NCBI GenBank assembly: GCA_000746015.1
Contig: JQKK01000011.1
Span: 1 to 64,000, forward strand
Length of the DNA stretch: 64,000 nucleotides
Source: Lachnospiraceae bacterium MA2020
GTDB lineage: Bacteria > Bacillota > Clostridia > Lachnospirales > Lachnospiraceae
Reading direction: 5' to 3'
In this document: positions 33,120 to 41,639 of the stretch, piece by piece
How the letters are laid out: each line of letters begins with the position of its first letter
Numbering within the stretch: position 1 is the first letter of the stretch
Translations under genes and position numbers: made by a program
Notes under the pieces: generated by a model
Told to the model about the DNA's origin: nothing
Database searches by the model: none
The model's input: only the letters and a program-made list of their open reading frames with translations

Positions 33120-34343
33120 ATGTACAGCATTGTGTTGGTGGACGATGAGGCGGAAGTAAGAGACAGCATGGCAGATGGTGTAGACTGGGCAAAGCTGGGA
33201 TTTGAGGTGAAGGGACTTGCACAGAATGGACTTGAGGCGCTTGGCTTGATAGAAGCGGAAGAACCGGATGTCGTTATGACAGACATCAAGATGCCATATA
33301 TGGACGGACTTCAGCTGTCGGCTAAGATAAGGGAACGATATGACAACATGAAGATCGTCATTTTTTCTGGTTATGATGATTTTAGCTATGCAAAAGAAGC
33401 CATTAAATATAAGGTTGAGAATTATATCATGAAGCCGATAAATTCACGCGAGCTTGAAGAAGCGATGCTGGATATTAAAAAACTTCTTGATAATGAAAGA
33501 GACACTGAGAGAAACTTAAAACTTCTCGCAGAACGCTATGCGGACGGACTGCCTCGCATTACGGAGAATCTGTTGCAGCAGCTGCTTCGAGGTGTATTGA
33601 ATGATGATATTAAAAGGCAGCTATCAGAGAACAGACCGGATATGGTCTTTGCCGGAGCATGGATAGTGGCATCGATAAAAGTGGAGGCTGAGAATAATTC
33701 TGCTGAGCTGATATATAAGGCAATAGAGGATGAGCTTCAAAAGAAGCACATGATCGCAGCGGTAAGGGAAAATGATAAGATTGACATAATCTTTGCGCAG
33801 GGCGATGTTGAGATCGTGATTAATGCAATAGAAAATCTTGAAAGAAATATGATGCATCGCTTTGGAGTGGAGATCAGGTGTGGTATCGGATGCCCAAGAG
33901 ATATGCTTGGCAGCATAACGGAGTCGTATGCTGAAGCACTAAAGGCGCTGGCCGAGCTTTCTTTTGAGGAAGGGCGAGATATAAGATACTTTGGAGACTT
34001 GTGCAAAAGTAAGGACGAGGAAGACAATTCACCGGTAGCAAAGGCTATAGCGTATATAAGGTTAAACTATTCGGATGCAGAGTTGTCAGTGGAAATGGTG
34101 GCTGACAGTGTGGGCTTCAGTCATAGCTATTTTTCGAGTATTTTTAAAAAAGAGACCGGAGAGGCATGCTCAAGCTTTATAACTAAGGTGCGCATGGAAG
34201 AGGCGGCAAGACTTTTAAATGAGACTGACAGTAAGACTTACATTATTGCTAAGGAGACAGGATACGCGGATGTGGCATATTTTAGCTACGCTTTTAAGCA
34301 TCATTTTGGGGTAGCACCTACTAAGTACAGGCAGAGCAGGTAA
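33120..34343 (+). CDS. Response regulator, YesN type (REC + AraC HTH)
   Basis: 407 residues. The N-terminal receiver domain has the acidic pair DDE (8-10) and the phosphorylation site D55 in VVMTDIKMP. A central linker follows. The C-terminal AraC-type DNA-binding region (about 305-400) includes VADSVGFSHSYFSSIFKKETG and ETGYADVAYFSYAFKHHFG (second HTH). It forms a two-component pair with the kinase two bases downstream. The likely targets are carbohydrate genes, of which the adjacent GH3 gene is the best candidate. Confidence 0.93.
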   Translation: MYSIVLVDDEAEVRDSMADGVDWAKLGFEVKGLAQNGLEALGLIEAEEPDVVMTDIKMPYMDGLQLSAKIRERYDNMKIVIFSGYDDFSYAKEAIKYKVENYIMKPINSRELEEAMLDIKKLLDNERDTERNLKLLAERYADGLPRITENLLQQLLRGVLNDDIKRQLSENRPDMVFAGAWIVASIKVEAENNSAELIYKAIEDELQKKHMIAAVRENDKIDIIFAQGDVEIVINAIENLERNMMHRFGVEIRCGIGCPRDMLGSITESYAEALKALAELSFEEGRDIRYFGDLCKSKDEEDNSPVAKAIAYIRLNYSDAELSVEMVADSVGFSHSYFSSIFKKETGEACSSFITKVRMEEAARLLNETDSKTYIIAKETGYADVAYFSYAFKHHFGVAPTKYRQSR

Positions 34344-34345
34344 TT

Positions 34346-36145
34346 ATGTTTGAGAGGGTAAGTTCATTATTAAATGAATATAAGAAAAAGATAAAGAACC
34401 GAAGCTTCAGGAATATGATCTACATTACTTTTACGTTTACAGCAGTCCTGGAGCTCGGTCTTTTTGCGTTGTTTTATTTTGGCAGATATGGCGCACTATA
34501 TGAGACTATGACAAAGAGGCAGCAGGATATGAAGCTTGAATCTGCGGTTTACAGTCTCAATAAGTATATAGGTTACTTAAATAGAGATATTGACAGTATT
34601 TATAAGGATATCCTCAAAGATACCTATACTAGCAGGAGTGAAAAACAGCTGCTGTTAAATTATGCATTTCAGTCAAATAAAGAGTTTGTATCTGATATAT
34701 CGGTGTTTGACAAAGAAGGAAACTTAAAAATGGTATCGCCGTCTTCCACGCTTAAAAAAAATGTGAATATCAAAGATGAAGAGTGGTTTAAGGCAGCCAT
34801 AGCGGAAAAATCAAAGGTGTGTTTCTCCGAGCCTACAATGGAGAATCTCTTTGCAGGAACGCCTTGGGACTATAATATGGTCATTCCCGTAAGCAGATAT
34901 GTGAAGATTGAAAACGGTACTGATTCTTATGAAGGGATCATTTTGATCAATTTTAAGCATACGGCTGTGTCTGAATTGTGTGACTCGCTGACAAGCTCTA
35001 TATATGATTATACGTATCTTATCAATTCAGACGGGGAGATCATCTGTCATCCGTATATAGAGAGGGTAATGATAGGGGTAAAGCCTGAGAATAATTTTGA
35101 GCTGGCAAATCTTAAGGATGGGCAATATGCGAGGACTTTTTTAGGAAGTACAAATATATACGCGATTAAATCCGTGGAAGGCATGGGGTGGAGATTTGTA
35201 AGTGTATGTCCGCTTCGCTGGATGGGTATCAATGGAGTAAGGGAAATCATGTTTTTACTTTTTATGATCTCTGTTTTTGCGATACTCATAATATTGATAA
35301 ATGACTATTTTTCACGTAAAGTTTCAGATCCTATAGGAGAGCTTGAGCATAGTGTTAGACTCATAGCAGCCGGTGAGCTGGATACCAGGGTAAGGATATC
35401 CGGAAGTGCTGAAGTGAAGTCACTTGCAATGTCTGTCAGCCGTATGGCAGCGAAGATCAAAAAATTAATGGCAGATGTGGTCAGAGAGCAGGAATTAAAG
35501 AGAAAAAGCGAGATGGACAGCCTGCAGGCGCAGATCAACCCGCATTTTCTTTACAATACGCTTGATATAATCACCTGGATGATAGAGCGTGACAAAAAAG
35601 AAGAGGCGACAGAGATAGTCACTGCACTGGCCCGACTTTTCAGGATCAGTATAAGTAAGGGCAAAAATGTGATAACTGTGCAGGATGAGATCGAGCATAT
35701 ACGAAATTATCTTGTGATACAGAGCAGGAGATACAAAAATCAGTTCAGCTACAGCATTGAGCTGGATGAGGCAGCACAAAACCTTGCAACGATCAAGCTT
35801 ATAGTGCAGCCTATGGTGGAAAATGCTATCTATCATGCTATGGAGTTTATGGAAGACGATGGAGAGCTGTATATCCATGCATATAGGGAAAAAGATGATC
35901 TGTACATAAGTATCAGGGATAATGGGATGGGCATGACAGAGAGCCAGGTGGAAAATCTGCTCAAAAAGCCGGTTGAGTCAAAGCGGGGCAATGGCATAGG
36001 TGTTTACAATGTAAATGAGCGCATAAAGCTGTACTTTGGCATGGAATATGGGGTGATAATACATTCAGAGCTGGATGAGGGGACTGAGATCATATTGCAC
36101 ATGCCGGCTATCAACTATGAGGACTTTGAGGGGAACAAGACATGA
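34346..36145 (+). CDS. Sensor histidine kinase, YesM type
   Basis: 599 residues: two membrane segments (about 28-48 and 298-320) around a large extracellular dCache-like sensor domain, a HAMP domain (about 322-375), then the His_kinase domain with QINPHFLYNTLD (H400) and an HATPase end with DNGMGM and GNGIGVYNVNERI. It phosphorylates the YesN-type regulator. The third gene overlaps its end by four bases. Signals are presumably oligosaccharides, perhaps presented by the binding protein downstream. Confidence 0.93.
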   Translation: MFERVSSLLNEYKKKIKNRSFRNMIYITFTFTAVLELGLFALFYFGRYGALYETMTKRQQDMKLESAVYSLNKYIGYLNRDIDSIYKDILKDTYTSRSEKQLLLNYAFQSNKEFVSDISVFDKEGNLKMVSPSSTLKKNVNIKDEEWFKAAIAEKSKVCFSEPTMENLFAGTPWDYNMVIPVSRYVKIENGTDSYEGIILINFKHTAVSELCDSLTSSIYDYTYLINSDGEIICHPYIERVMIGVKPENNFELANLKDGQYARTFLGSTNIYAIKSVEGMGWRFVSVCPLRWMGINGVREIMFLLFMISVFAILIILINDYFSRKVSDPIGELEHSVRLIAAGELDTRVRISGSAEVKSLAMSVSRMAAKIKKLMADVVREQELKRKSEMDSLQAQINPHFLYNTLDIITWMIERDKKEEATEIVTALARLFRISISKGKNVITVQDEIEHIRNYLVIQSRRYKNQFSYSIELDEAAQNLATIKLIVQPMVENAIYHAMEFMEDDGELYIHAYREKDDLYISIRDNGMGMTESQVENLLKKPVESKRGNGIGVYNVNERIKLYFGMEYGVIIHSELDEGTEIILHMPAINYEDFEGNKT

Positions 36146-37071
36146 ATGATGAAAAAACGGGGAAATTACTAAGATTTTGGATAGTATTTGCTGTTATAAC
36201 TTTTATCCTGGCAACGACGGATATGCTCGGTATCGCCAGACTTCGCACCAACAGAAAAGTGACACTGATAGCAGATGGGATAGCGAGGATGGATCACGAG
36301 CAGCTTATCAGGGGGATCTTGGATGAATCTTCAGTCCAGGGATTTGATCTGAGGATAAGATTTCTTTCAAAGAATTATGACGTGCAGGAGCAAAAAAATA
36401 TAATTGCTCAGGAGATTGATAATGGGGCAGAAGGTCTGATAATAATCCCGACATCTGAAAAAGAAATAAAGGACTGGATACTTGAACAGAAGTATATTAC
36501 CCCGATAGTGTATATGTACAGCGAGCATATACCAAGGTGGTGGAGCATCAGTGCGGGGTACGATGCAAAAAAAGCAGGGGAAGAGCTTGCAGAGCGTATT
36601 GAGGGGGAAAACAGAGAGGCGCGTATAGTTGTTTCAGAAAAATATCCGGGAAATACATATATGGCAAATATAGAAACTGCATTAAAGAACAGATTTGGCA
36701 GGAATGATGTTGACATAAAAATTTATTCGGATCAGGCTGAGCTTGCAGACAAACTAAGAGGATATGCGGAAACCGGCGGCAAAACTATACTTATAGGGGA
36801 CAGGGTAGAAGCGGTAAGCACGATGGTACAGCTGTCAGGAATTTATAAAGGATGGGACAGCACGGTTTATTCAATAGGATGCGATAATATCGTGATGAAT
36901 GAAATAGAAAATGAAAAGGTGGCTGGCGCGATAGGATGGAGTGACTATCTGGTAGGTGTAAAGGTCATACAGTCGATGTCAAATATGTTTCGCGCATTTA
37001 GCTTTGATTTTGATATAAAGGTGGATCATTATTATATTAATGCTCTAAATATAAAACAAAGAAATCTATAA
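36142..37071 (+). CDS. Membrane-anchored periplasmic-binding-protein-like sensor
   Basis: 309 residues with one N-terminal membrane segment (about 11-28) and a two-lobed sugar-binding fold (Peripla_BP_4 type): VTLIADGIARMDHEQLIRG, then GLIIIPTSEKEIKDWI and KTILIGDRVEAVSTMVQL-like lobes (partial strings). There is no lipobox, so it stays tethered. No ABC permease or ATPase lies nearby. Being overlapped (ATGA) with the kinase gene suggests it detects a sugar and signals to the kinase, as in known three-component sugar sensors. Ligand unknown. Confidence 0.8.
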   Translation: MNDEKTGKLLRFWIVFAVITFILATTDMLGIARLRTNRKVTLIADGIARMDHEQLIRGILDESSVQGFDLRIRFLSKNYDVQEQKNIIAQEIDNGAEGLIIIPTSEKEIKDWILEQKYITPIVYMYSEHIPRWWSISAGYDAKKAGEELAERIEGENREARIVVSEKYPGNTYMANIETALKNRFGRNDVDIKIYSDQAELADKLRGYAETGGKTILIGDRVEAVSTMVQLSGIYKGWDSTVYSIGCDNIVMNEIENEKVAGAIGWSDYLVGVKVIQSMSNMFRAFSFDFDIKVDHYYINALNIKQRNL

Positions 37072-37082
37072 AAAATCGTACT

Positions 37083-37123
37083 ATTTCTAAAACATTTCAA
37101 AGCAAATCTAATTCTAAAAAATT
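37083..37123 (+). promoter_or_regulatory. Direct repeats before the GH3 gene
   Basis: ATTTCTAAAACATT (37083-37096) and AATTCTAAAAAATT (37110-37123) agree in 12 of 14 positions at a 27-base distance. They lie in the 151-base gap before the GH3 gene. AraC-type regulators often bind such direct repeats, so they may be sites for the YesN-type protein encoded upstream. Confidence 0.35.
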
Positions 37124-37173
37124 ACTATTCAAAATATAATCTTATTCAGAAGGTAATTCTATTGAAGGTGACA

Positions 37174-37189
37174 ATAGGCAAATGCCTAT
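37174..37189 (+). other. Small stem-loop in the GH3 leader
   Basis: ATAGGC-AAAT-GCCTAT, perfect six-pair stem, 33 bases before the GH3 start codon. It may protect the mRNA or act as a weak operator. Confidence 0.45.
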
Positions 37190-37222
37190 GTTGTTTACTA
37201 GAGAATGTTTTGGAGGTAGGGT

Positions 37223-40200
37223 ATGAGCAGAAAGTATCAATGGAAAAAATCCATGGCAGGACTTATGGCATCTGCTATGGTCGCAACAACAGTGCTCGGA
37301 AGTGTGGCTCCGGCATATGCGCAGTCTTTTGATCGTAACGCATCTGAAGAGGTTTCAGATCGTGAAAAGGCAAGCATGGCTGTTGCAAAGAAAGCAGCTG
37401 AGGAAGGAATGGTTCTTCTCAAAAATAAGAACAATACACTTCCTATAGCAAAGAGCAGTAAGGTAGCACTTTTTGGGGCAGGTGCATACTACAGCATTAC
37501 AGGCGGTACAGGTTCTGGTGATGTAAACCAGAGAGATAGTGAGACTGTAAGCGTATATGAGGGACTTAAGAAAGCATACACGATCACCAGTAGTTCATGG
37601 GTAGATCATTATGGAGATCTTTTTGAGGAGAGTAAAGCTGCAGGCGATCAGGGGGTATGTACAAGCAGTGGATCAGTAGGTCTTTACAGCTATTTCCCTA
37701 ATGAGATTTCTATTGAAGATAAATATATAGAGTCAGCTAAAGCTGATACAGATACTGCTGTATTTGTGATCACCAGAAACTCAGGAGAGGGAGCAGACAG
37801 AACTACTACAGCAGGCGATTACTATTTATCAGAGCTTGAGAAAGAGAATCTTAAGAAGGTAACAGACGCTTTTGCGCATGTTGTCGTTGTATTAAATGTG
37901 GGCGGCGTTATGGATATGGAGTATCTTGAAAGTGCAGAGCACGTAGACAGCATATTCCTTATGTCACAGGCAGGAATGAAGCAGGGTGAGGCACTTGCAG
38001 ATATCCTTGATGGCGAAGTTTCTCCTTCCGGTAAGCTCGTAGATACATGGGCTAAAAAATATGAAGATTATGCAACATCTGACAATTTCAATAAGTCAAA
38101 GGCTGCTGAGAATTACGAAGAAGGTATCTATGTAGGATACAGATACTTTGATACATTCAATGTTGCACCAAGATATGAGTTTGGTTATGGTCTTTCATAT
38201 ACTGACTTTGAAATAACAACTGACTCAGTAACTGCTGACAAAGATAACGTAACGGTTAAGGCAACTGTTACAAATAAAGGTAATAAGTATTCCGGAAAAG
38301 AAGTAGTGGAAATCTATTTCTCATCACCGGACAACGCAAGCGTTGATAAGCCATATCAGGAGCTTGCAGCTTACGGAAAGACAGATGAACTTGCTCCTGG
38401 TGAGTGCCAGACTCTTACAATAAAGTTTAAGACATCTGATATGTCTTACTATAGCGAGGACAAAGCAGCATATGTACTTGATAAGGGTGACTATGTGATC
38501 CGCGTGGGCAACAGCTCAAGAAATACACATGTTGCAGCAAAGGTTAATATTGATAAAGAATATATAACAGAGCAGCTCAGCACGCAGCATATGGGCAAAG
38601 ATGATAATGACAGCATTGATGACAAGCTTGCAGGTAAGGCATTGAAGGAAACAGGCTTCAGCTATGATGGTGAAGCTGCAGAGATCAGCGCTGCATCAAC
38701 TGTTAATGTAAGTGGTATTAAGACTGTTAATAATGCATCAGAATATGATGATGAGACTGCGGTAACTTACATTGACAAGGAAAATAAGAGCTATTCTGCT
38801 AATGCTCTTAACGAAGTTGTAGACTACGAAGAAAAGGTAGAAAAGGTTTCTACAGTTGACAAGCCTAACCTTAAGGACGTTTATGAAGGCAAGACAAGCA
38901 TGGAACAGTTTGTTGCAAGCTTGCCTACAGACGTTCTCGCAGATGTTGTAAATGGTACAGGTATGCAGGGCTTTACTGCAGGCTGGAAGCCGGGCGAGAA
39001 ATCAAACGATGTAGCCGGAGCAGCAGGACAGACTGTTGATCTTGAGGATGAGTATGGAATTTCTGCAACTGTTCTTTCAGATGGACCTGCAGGACTCAGA
39101 CTTTCACAGACATATACAACAGATGAAGAAAAAACATATCATCAGTATTGTACAGCATTCCCTATCGGAACATGTCTTGCTCAGATGTGGAATACCGATC
39201 TTATGGAAGAAGTCGGAGAAGCAGTAGGTCAGGAAATGGTTGAGTATGGTGTAACTGTTTGGCTTGCACCTGGTATGAACATCCACAGAAATCCTCTTTG
39301 CGGACGTAATTTTGAGTACTACTCAGAAGATCCATTCCTTACAGGTACAATGGGTTCTGCTATCACTATCGGAGTTCAGTCAAATCCGGGTGTTGGTACA
39401 GAGATTAAGCACTATACAACAAACAATCGTGAGAATGAGAGAAACTCAGAGGATAACAGGGTTTCTGAGAGAGCAATGAGAGAGATTTACCTCAAGGGCT
39501 TTGAAATTGCCGTAAAGACAGCTCAGCCTATGGCTCTCATGACATGCTACAACAAGATTAACGGCACATTTGGTGCAGGTAACTATGATACAGTAACAGA
39601 TATGCTCCGTGGTGAGTGGGGATTCAAAGGTCTTGTAACAACAGACTGGTTCTCACAGGAGACAGCTCCAAACATCCTTCATGCGGGAAATGATATGATC
39701 CAGCCTGGCTACAATAATGAGGATGTACTCTCAGCTGTAGAGGATGTGGCTCCTACATTCAGTGAAAATGGATATATTGGCAAGAAGATGAGCATGTCAG
39801 GATTTGCTTGGTTCTTTGGTGGAACACCGGTAGATGCATGGGGTGATTTCAAAGTAGTATCAGACAATTCTATCCCGGCAGAGGATAAGACTGTTGTTTC
39901 TACAGAGTTTGATGCGCTTTCAAAGCTTGCAGCAGGCACAGAAGTAACAGAGACAACAGAGGGATTTGATGAGCTTCCTAAGGTTATGCAGGATCTCATT
40001 AAGGCAGGCGACGGACTTAAGGTTACAGCAGTTGATGCTGATACATGGAAAGCTGAGTATTCAGGAATTTATGAAGATAATAACTGCTTGTACCTTGGCG
40101 ATCTTCAGCGTTCAGCAACCAGAGTCTTTAACATGATAATGGCTTCAAATCAGTTTGCAGACTATGCAGGATTTGATCAGAAGGCATATGGAACAAGATA

Positions 40201-40804
40201 TGAGCTTGAAAACGTACAGGCGGTTTCAAAGGACAAAAAGGCTGTTTCAACAGTATCTGATAACAAGCCAGCTACAGAGACAGTTACAACTATCGTTGGA
40301 TCGGACGGAAACACATATGTTATCACAACTCCTACAAATCTTCCATTCTCAGGACGTAAGTTCAAGATCGGCGGAAAGAAGGGCCTCAAGGTAACTGTAA
40401 GTGTAAACGGTGTTAAGTATGTAGTTAAGTCTGCAAAGCTTAAGGATAACAAGGCTGTAGGTAAGGCTACATTCACTATCAAGAAGCTTGATACAAAGAA
40501 GGATGCAAGCGGAAACAAGGTTCCGGATAAGGCTAAAGCAAAGGCTGCTTCAAAGGTTATCAAGGGAACAGAGCTTTCATTTGATATCGTTGCAGCTGAG
40601 CTTACAAAGGATAACGTTACTCTTAAGATGAAGGGCGATACTATCAAGAAGGTAACAGCTACTCTTAAGGATAACAATGGTAAGGAAAAGAAGTATAAGC
40701 TTAAGTCAGGTACAGATTATGAGCTTGTAAGCGATAACAAGGTTCTCTCATTCAAGGGCAACTATAAGGGAACATTGGCTGTAGATCAGGCTACAAAGAA
40801 ATAA
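37223..40804 (+). CDS. Secreted GH3 beta-glucosidase, domain-swapped, with C-terminal surface module
   Basis: 1193 residues. A signal peptide (about 1-34, cleaved after AYAQ) comes first. The usual GH3 order is reversed: the alpha/beta C domain starts at residue 50 (AKKAAEEGMVLLKNKNNTLP), the fibronectin-III-like domain follows (about 325-440), and the barrel N domain comes last (about 595-860), with LAPGMNIHRNPLCGRNFEYY and nucleophile D808 in TTDWFS. This C-then-N order is known from ruminal beta-glucosidases. Residues 1040-1193 form a separate module shared with two other secreted proteins here. The enzyme probably cleaves cello- or other beta-oligosaccharides at the cell surface. GGAGG precedes the ATG. 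Confidence 0.92.
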   Translation: MSRKYQWKKSMAGLMASAMVATTVLGSVAPAYAQSFDRNASEEVSDREKASMAVAKKAAEEGMVLLKNKNNTLPIAKSSKVALFGAGAYYSITGGTGSGDVNQRDSETVSVYEGLKKAYTITSSSWVDHYGDLFEESKAAGDQGVCTSSGSVGLYSYFPNEISIEDKYIESAKADTDTAVFVITRNSGEGADRTTTAGDYYLSELEKENLKKVTDAFAHVVVVLNVGGVMDMEYLESAEHVDSIFLMSQAGMKQGEALADILDGEVSPSGKLVDTWAKKYEDYATSDNFNKSKAAENYEEGIYVGYRYFDTFNVAPRYEFGYGLSYTDFEITTDSVTADKDNVTVKATVTNKGNKYSGKEVVEIYFSSPDNASVDKPYQELAAYGKTDELAPGECQTLTIKFKTSDMSYYSEDKAAYVLDKGDYVIRVGNSSRNTHVAAKVNIDKEYITEQLSTQHMGKDDNDSIDDKLAGKALKETGFSYDGEAAEISAASTVNVSGIKTVNNASEYDDETAVTYIDKENKSYSANALNEVVDYEEKVEKVSTVDKPNLKDVYEGKTSMEQFVASLPTDVLADVVNGTGMQGFTAGWKPGEKSNDVAGAAGQTVDLEDEYGISATVLSDGPAGLRLSQTYTTDEEKTYHQYCTAFPIGTCLAQMWNTDLMEEVGEAVGQEMVEYGVTVWLAPGMNIHRNPLCGRNFEYYSEDPFLTGTMGSAITIGVQSNPGVGTEIKHYTTNNRENERNSEDNRVSERAMREIYLKGFEIAVKTAQPMALMTCYNKINGTFGAGNYDTVTDMLRGEWGFKGLVTTDWFSQETAPNILHAGNDMIQPGYNNEDVLSAVEDVAPTFSENGYIGKKMSMSGFAWFFGGTPVDAWGDFKVVSDNSIPAEDKTVVSTEFDALSKLAAGTEVTETTEGFDELPKVMQDLIKAGDGLKVTAVDADTWKAEYSGIYEDNNCLYLGDLQRSATRVFNMIMASNQFADYAGFDQKAYGTRYELENVQAVSKDKKAVSTVSDNKPATETVTTIVGSDGNTYVITTPTNLPFSGRKFKIGGKKGLKVTVSVNGVKYVVKSAKLKDNKAVGKATFTIKKLDTKKDASGNKVPDKAKAKAASKVIKGTELSFDIVAAELTKDNVTLKMKGDTIKKVTATLKDNNGKEKKYKLKSGTDYELVSDNKVLSFKGNYKGTLAVDQATKK

Positions 40805-40838
40805 TGACAACCTCACCTCTCATTCATAAATAAGAGCA

Positions 40839-40877
40839 GAACCGGGAAGGCAGAAATGCCTTCCCGGTTCATTTTTA
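40839..40877 (+). terminator. Terminator of the GH3 gene
   Basis: Perfect 14-pair stem GAACCGGGAAGGCA/TGCCTTCCCGGTTC around GAAA, then ATTTTT. It also faces the end of the minus-strand regulator gene. Confidence 0.94.
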
Positions 40878-40888
40878 AACATATAAGA

Positions 40889-41638
40889 TTAATGAAGTGC
40901 TTTTTCTATGGCTTCTTCAAGTTTTTCTTTTACAGGTGGCTTGAGCATATAGCCTGCGGGATGGAGTGAGAGTACGGCTTCTATGTGTGCCCGATCACTG
41001 ACACCGGTTAAAAAAATCACGGGTATCGTTGTCAGATCTGCTTCAGAGCGTATCATTTCTAGTGTCTGACGACCGTCACATACCGGCATCTCATAGTCAA
41101 GTAAGATAAGGTCAGGACGTTTTTTACCGATACTGGTCATGGCTTTAGTTCCCGATGGCACTATCTGTACATCATATTTATCTTCAAGCATTGCCTTGAT
41201 CGAGCGGAGTGTCGGTGCATTGTCATCAACCACAAGTATCCTTTTTTTGAATTCCCCGAGTTTAAACTTTTGCATATAATCAGATACTGTATCTGCAAAA
41301 CCATCATTATTGATCGGCCTATAGCATGTTTTGAATACCAGCTTGGAAGGGATTTGATTTAGAATTATAGGCACATCGCCCCTCTCTCCGATTATGATCA
41401 TCTTATTCCCGGTTTCGTCCATCTTGTCTACAAGGAAGTGTAAAATATCCTCAGGCGGTCTTACACCTTCATCAATATAAAGGATGATAAGAGCCGTATT
41501 GTCCCAGTTTTCATTGATATTATCAATAGTCCATGGCATAAAGTCACAATCTATCTTAGATTCCTTTATTTTATCTACCAGTGCTATTTTCATAAATGTC
41601 TGCTTCTCGCCCAACATTATTACACGCTGCTCTGACAT
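40889..41638 (-). CDS. Two-domain response regulator (pseudo-receiver + REC)
   Basis: 249 residues. The C-terminal half is a standard receiver domain: DDN acidic pair in ILVVDDN, phosphorylation site D181 in LILLDYEMP, conserved FLTG and PVK-type end (KPPVKE). The N-terminal half looks like a degenerate receiver fold (ALIILYIDEG) without a full acidic pocket. There is no output domain, so it works by protein contact or phosphotransfer. It follows the hybrid kinase gene with a one-base gap and has its own GGAGG site. Confidence 0.85.
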   Translation of the reverse strand: MSEQRVIMLGEKQTFMKIALVDKIKESKIDCDFMPWTIDNINENWDNTALIILYIDEGVRPPEDILHFLVDKMDETGNKMIIIGERGDVPIILNQIPSKLVFKTCYRPINNDGFADTVSDYMQKFKLGEFKKRILVVDDNAPTLRSIKAMLEDKYDVQIVPSGTKAMTSIGKKRPDLILLDYEMPVCDGRQTLEMIRSEADLTTIPVIFLTGVSDRAHIEAVLSLHPAGYMLKPPVKEKLEEAIEKALH

Positions 41639-41639
41639 A

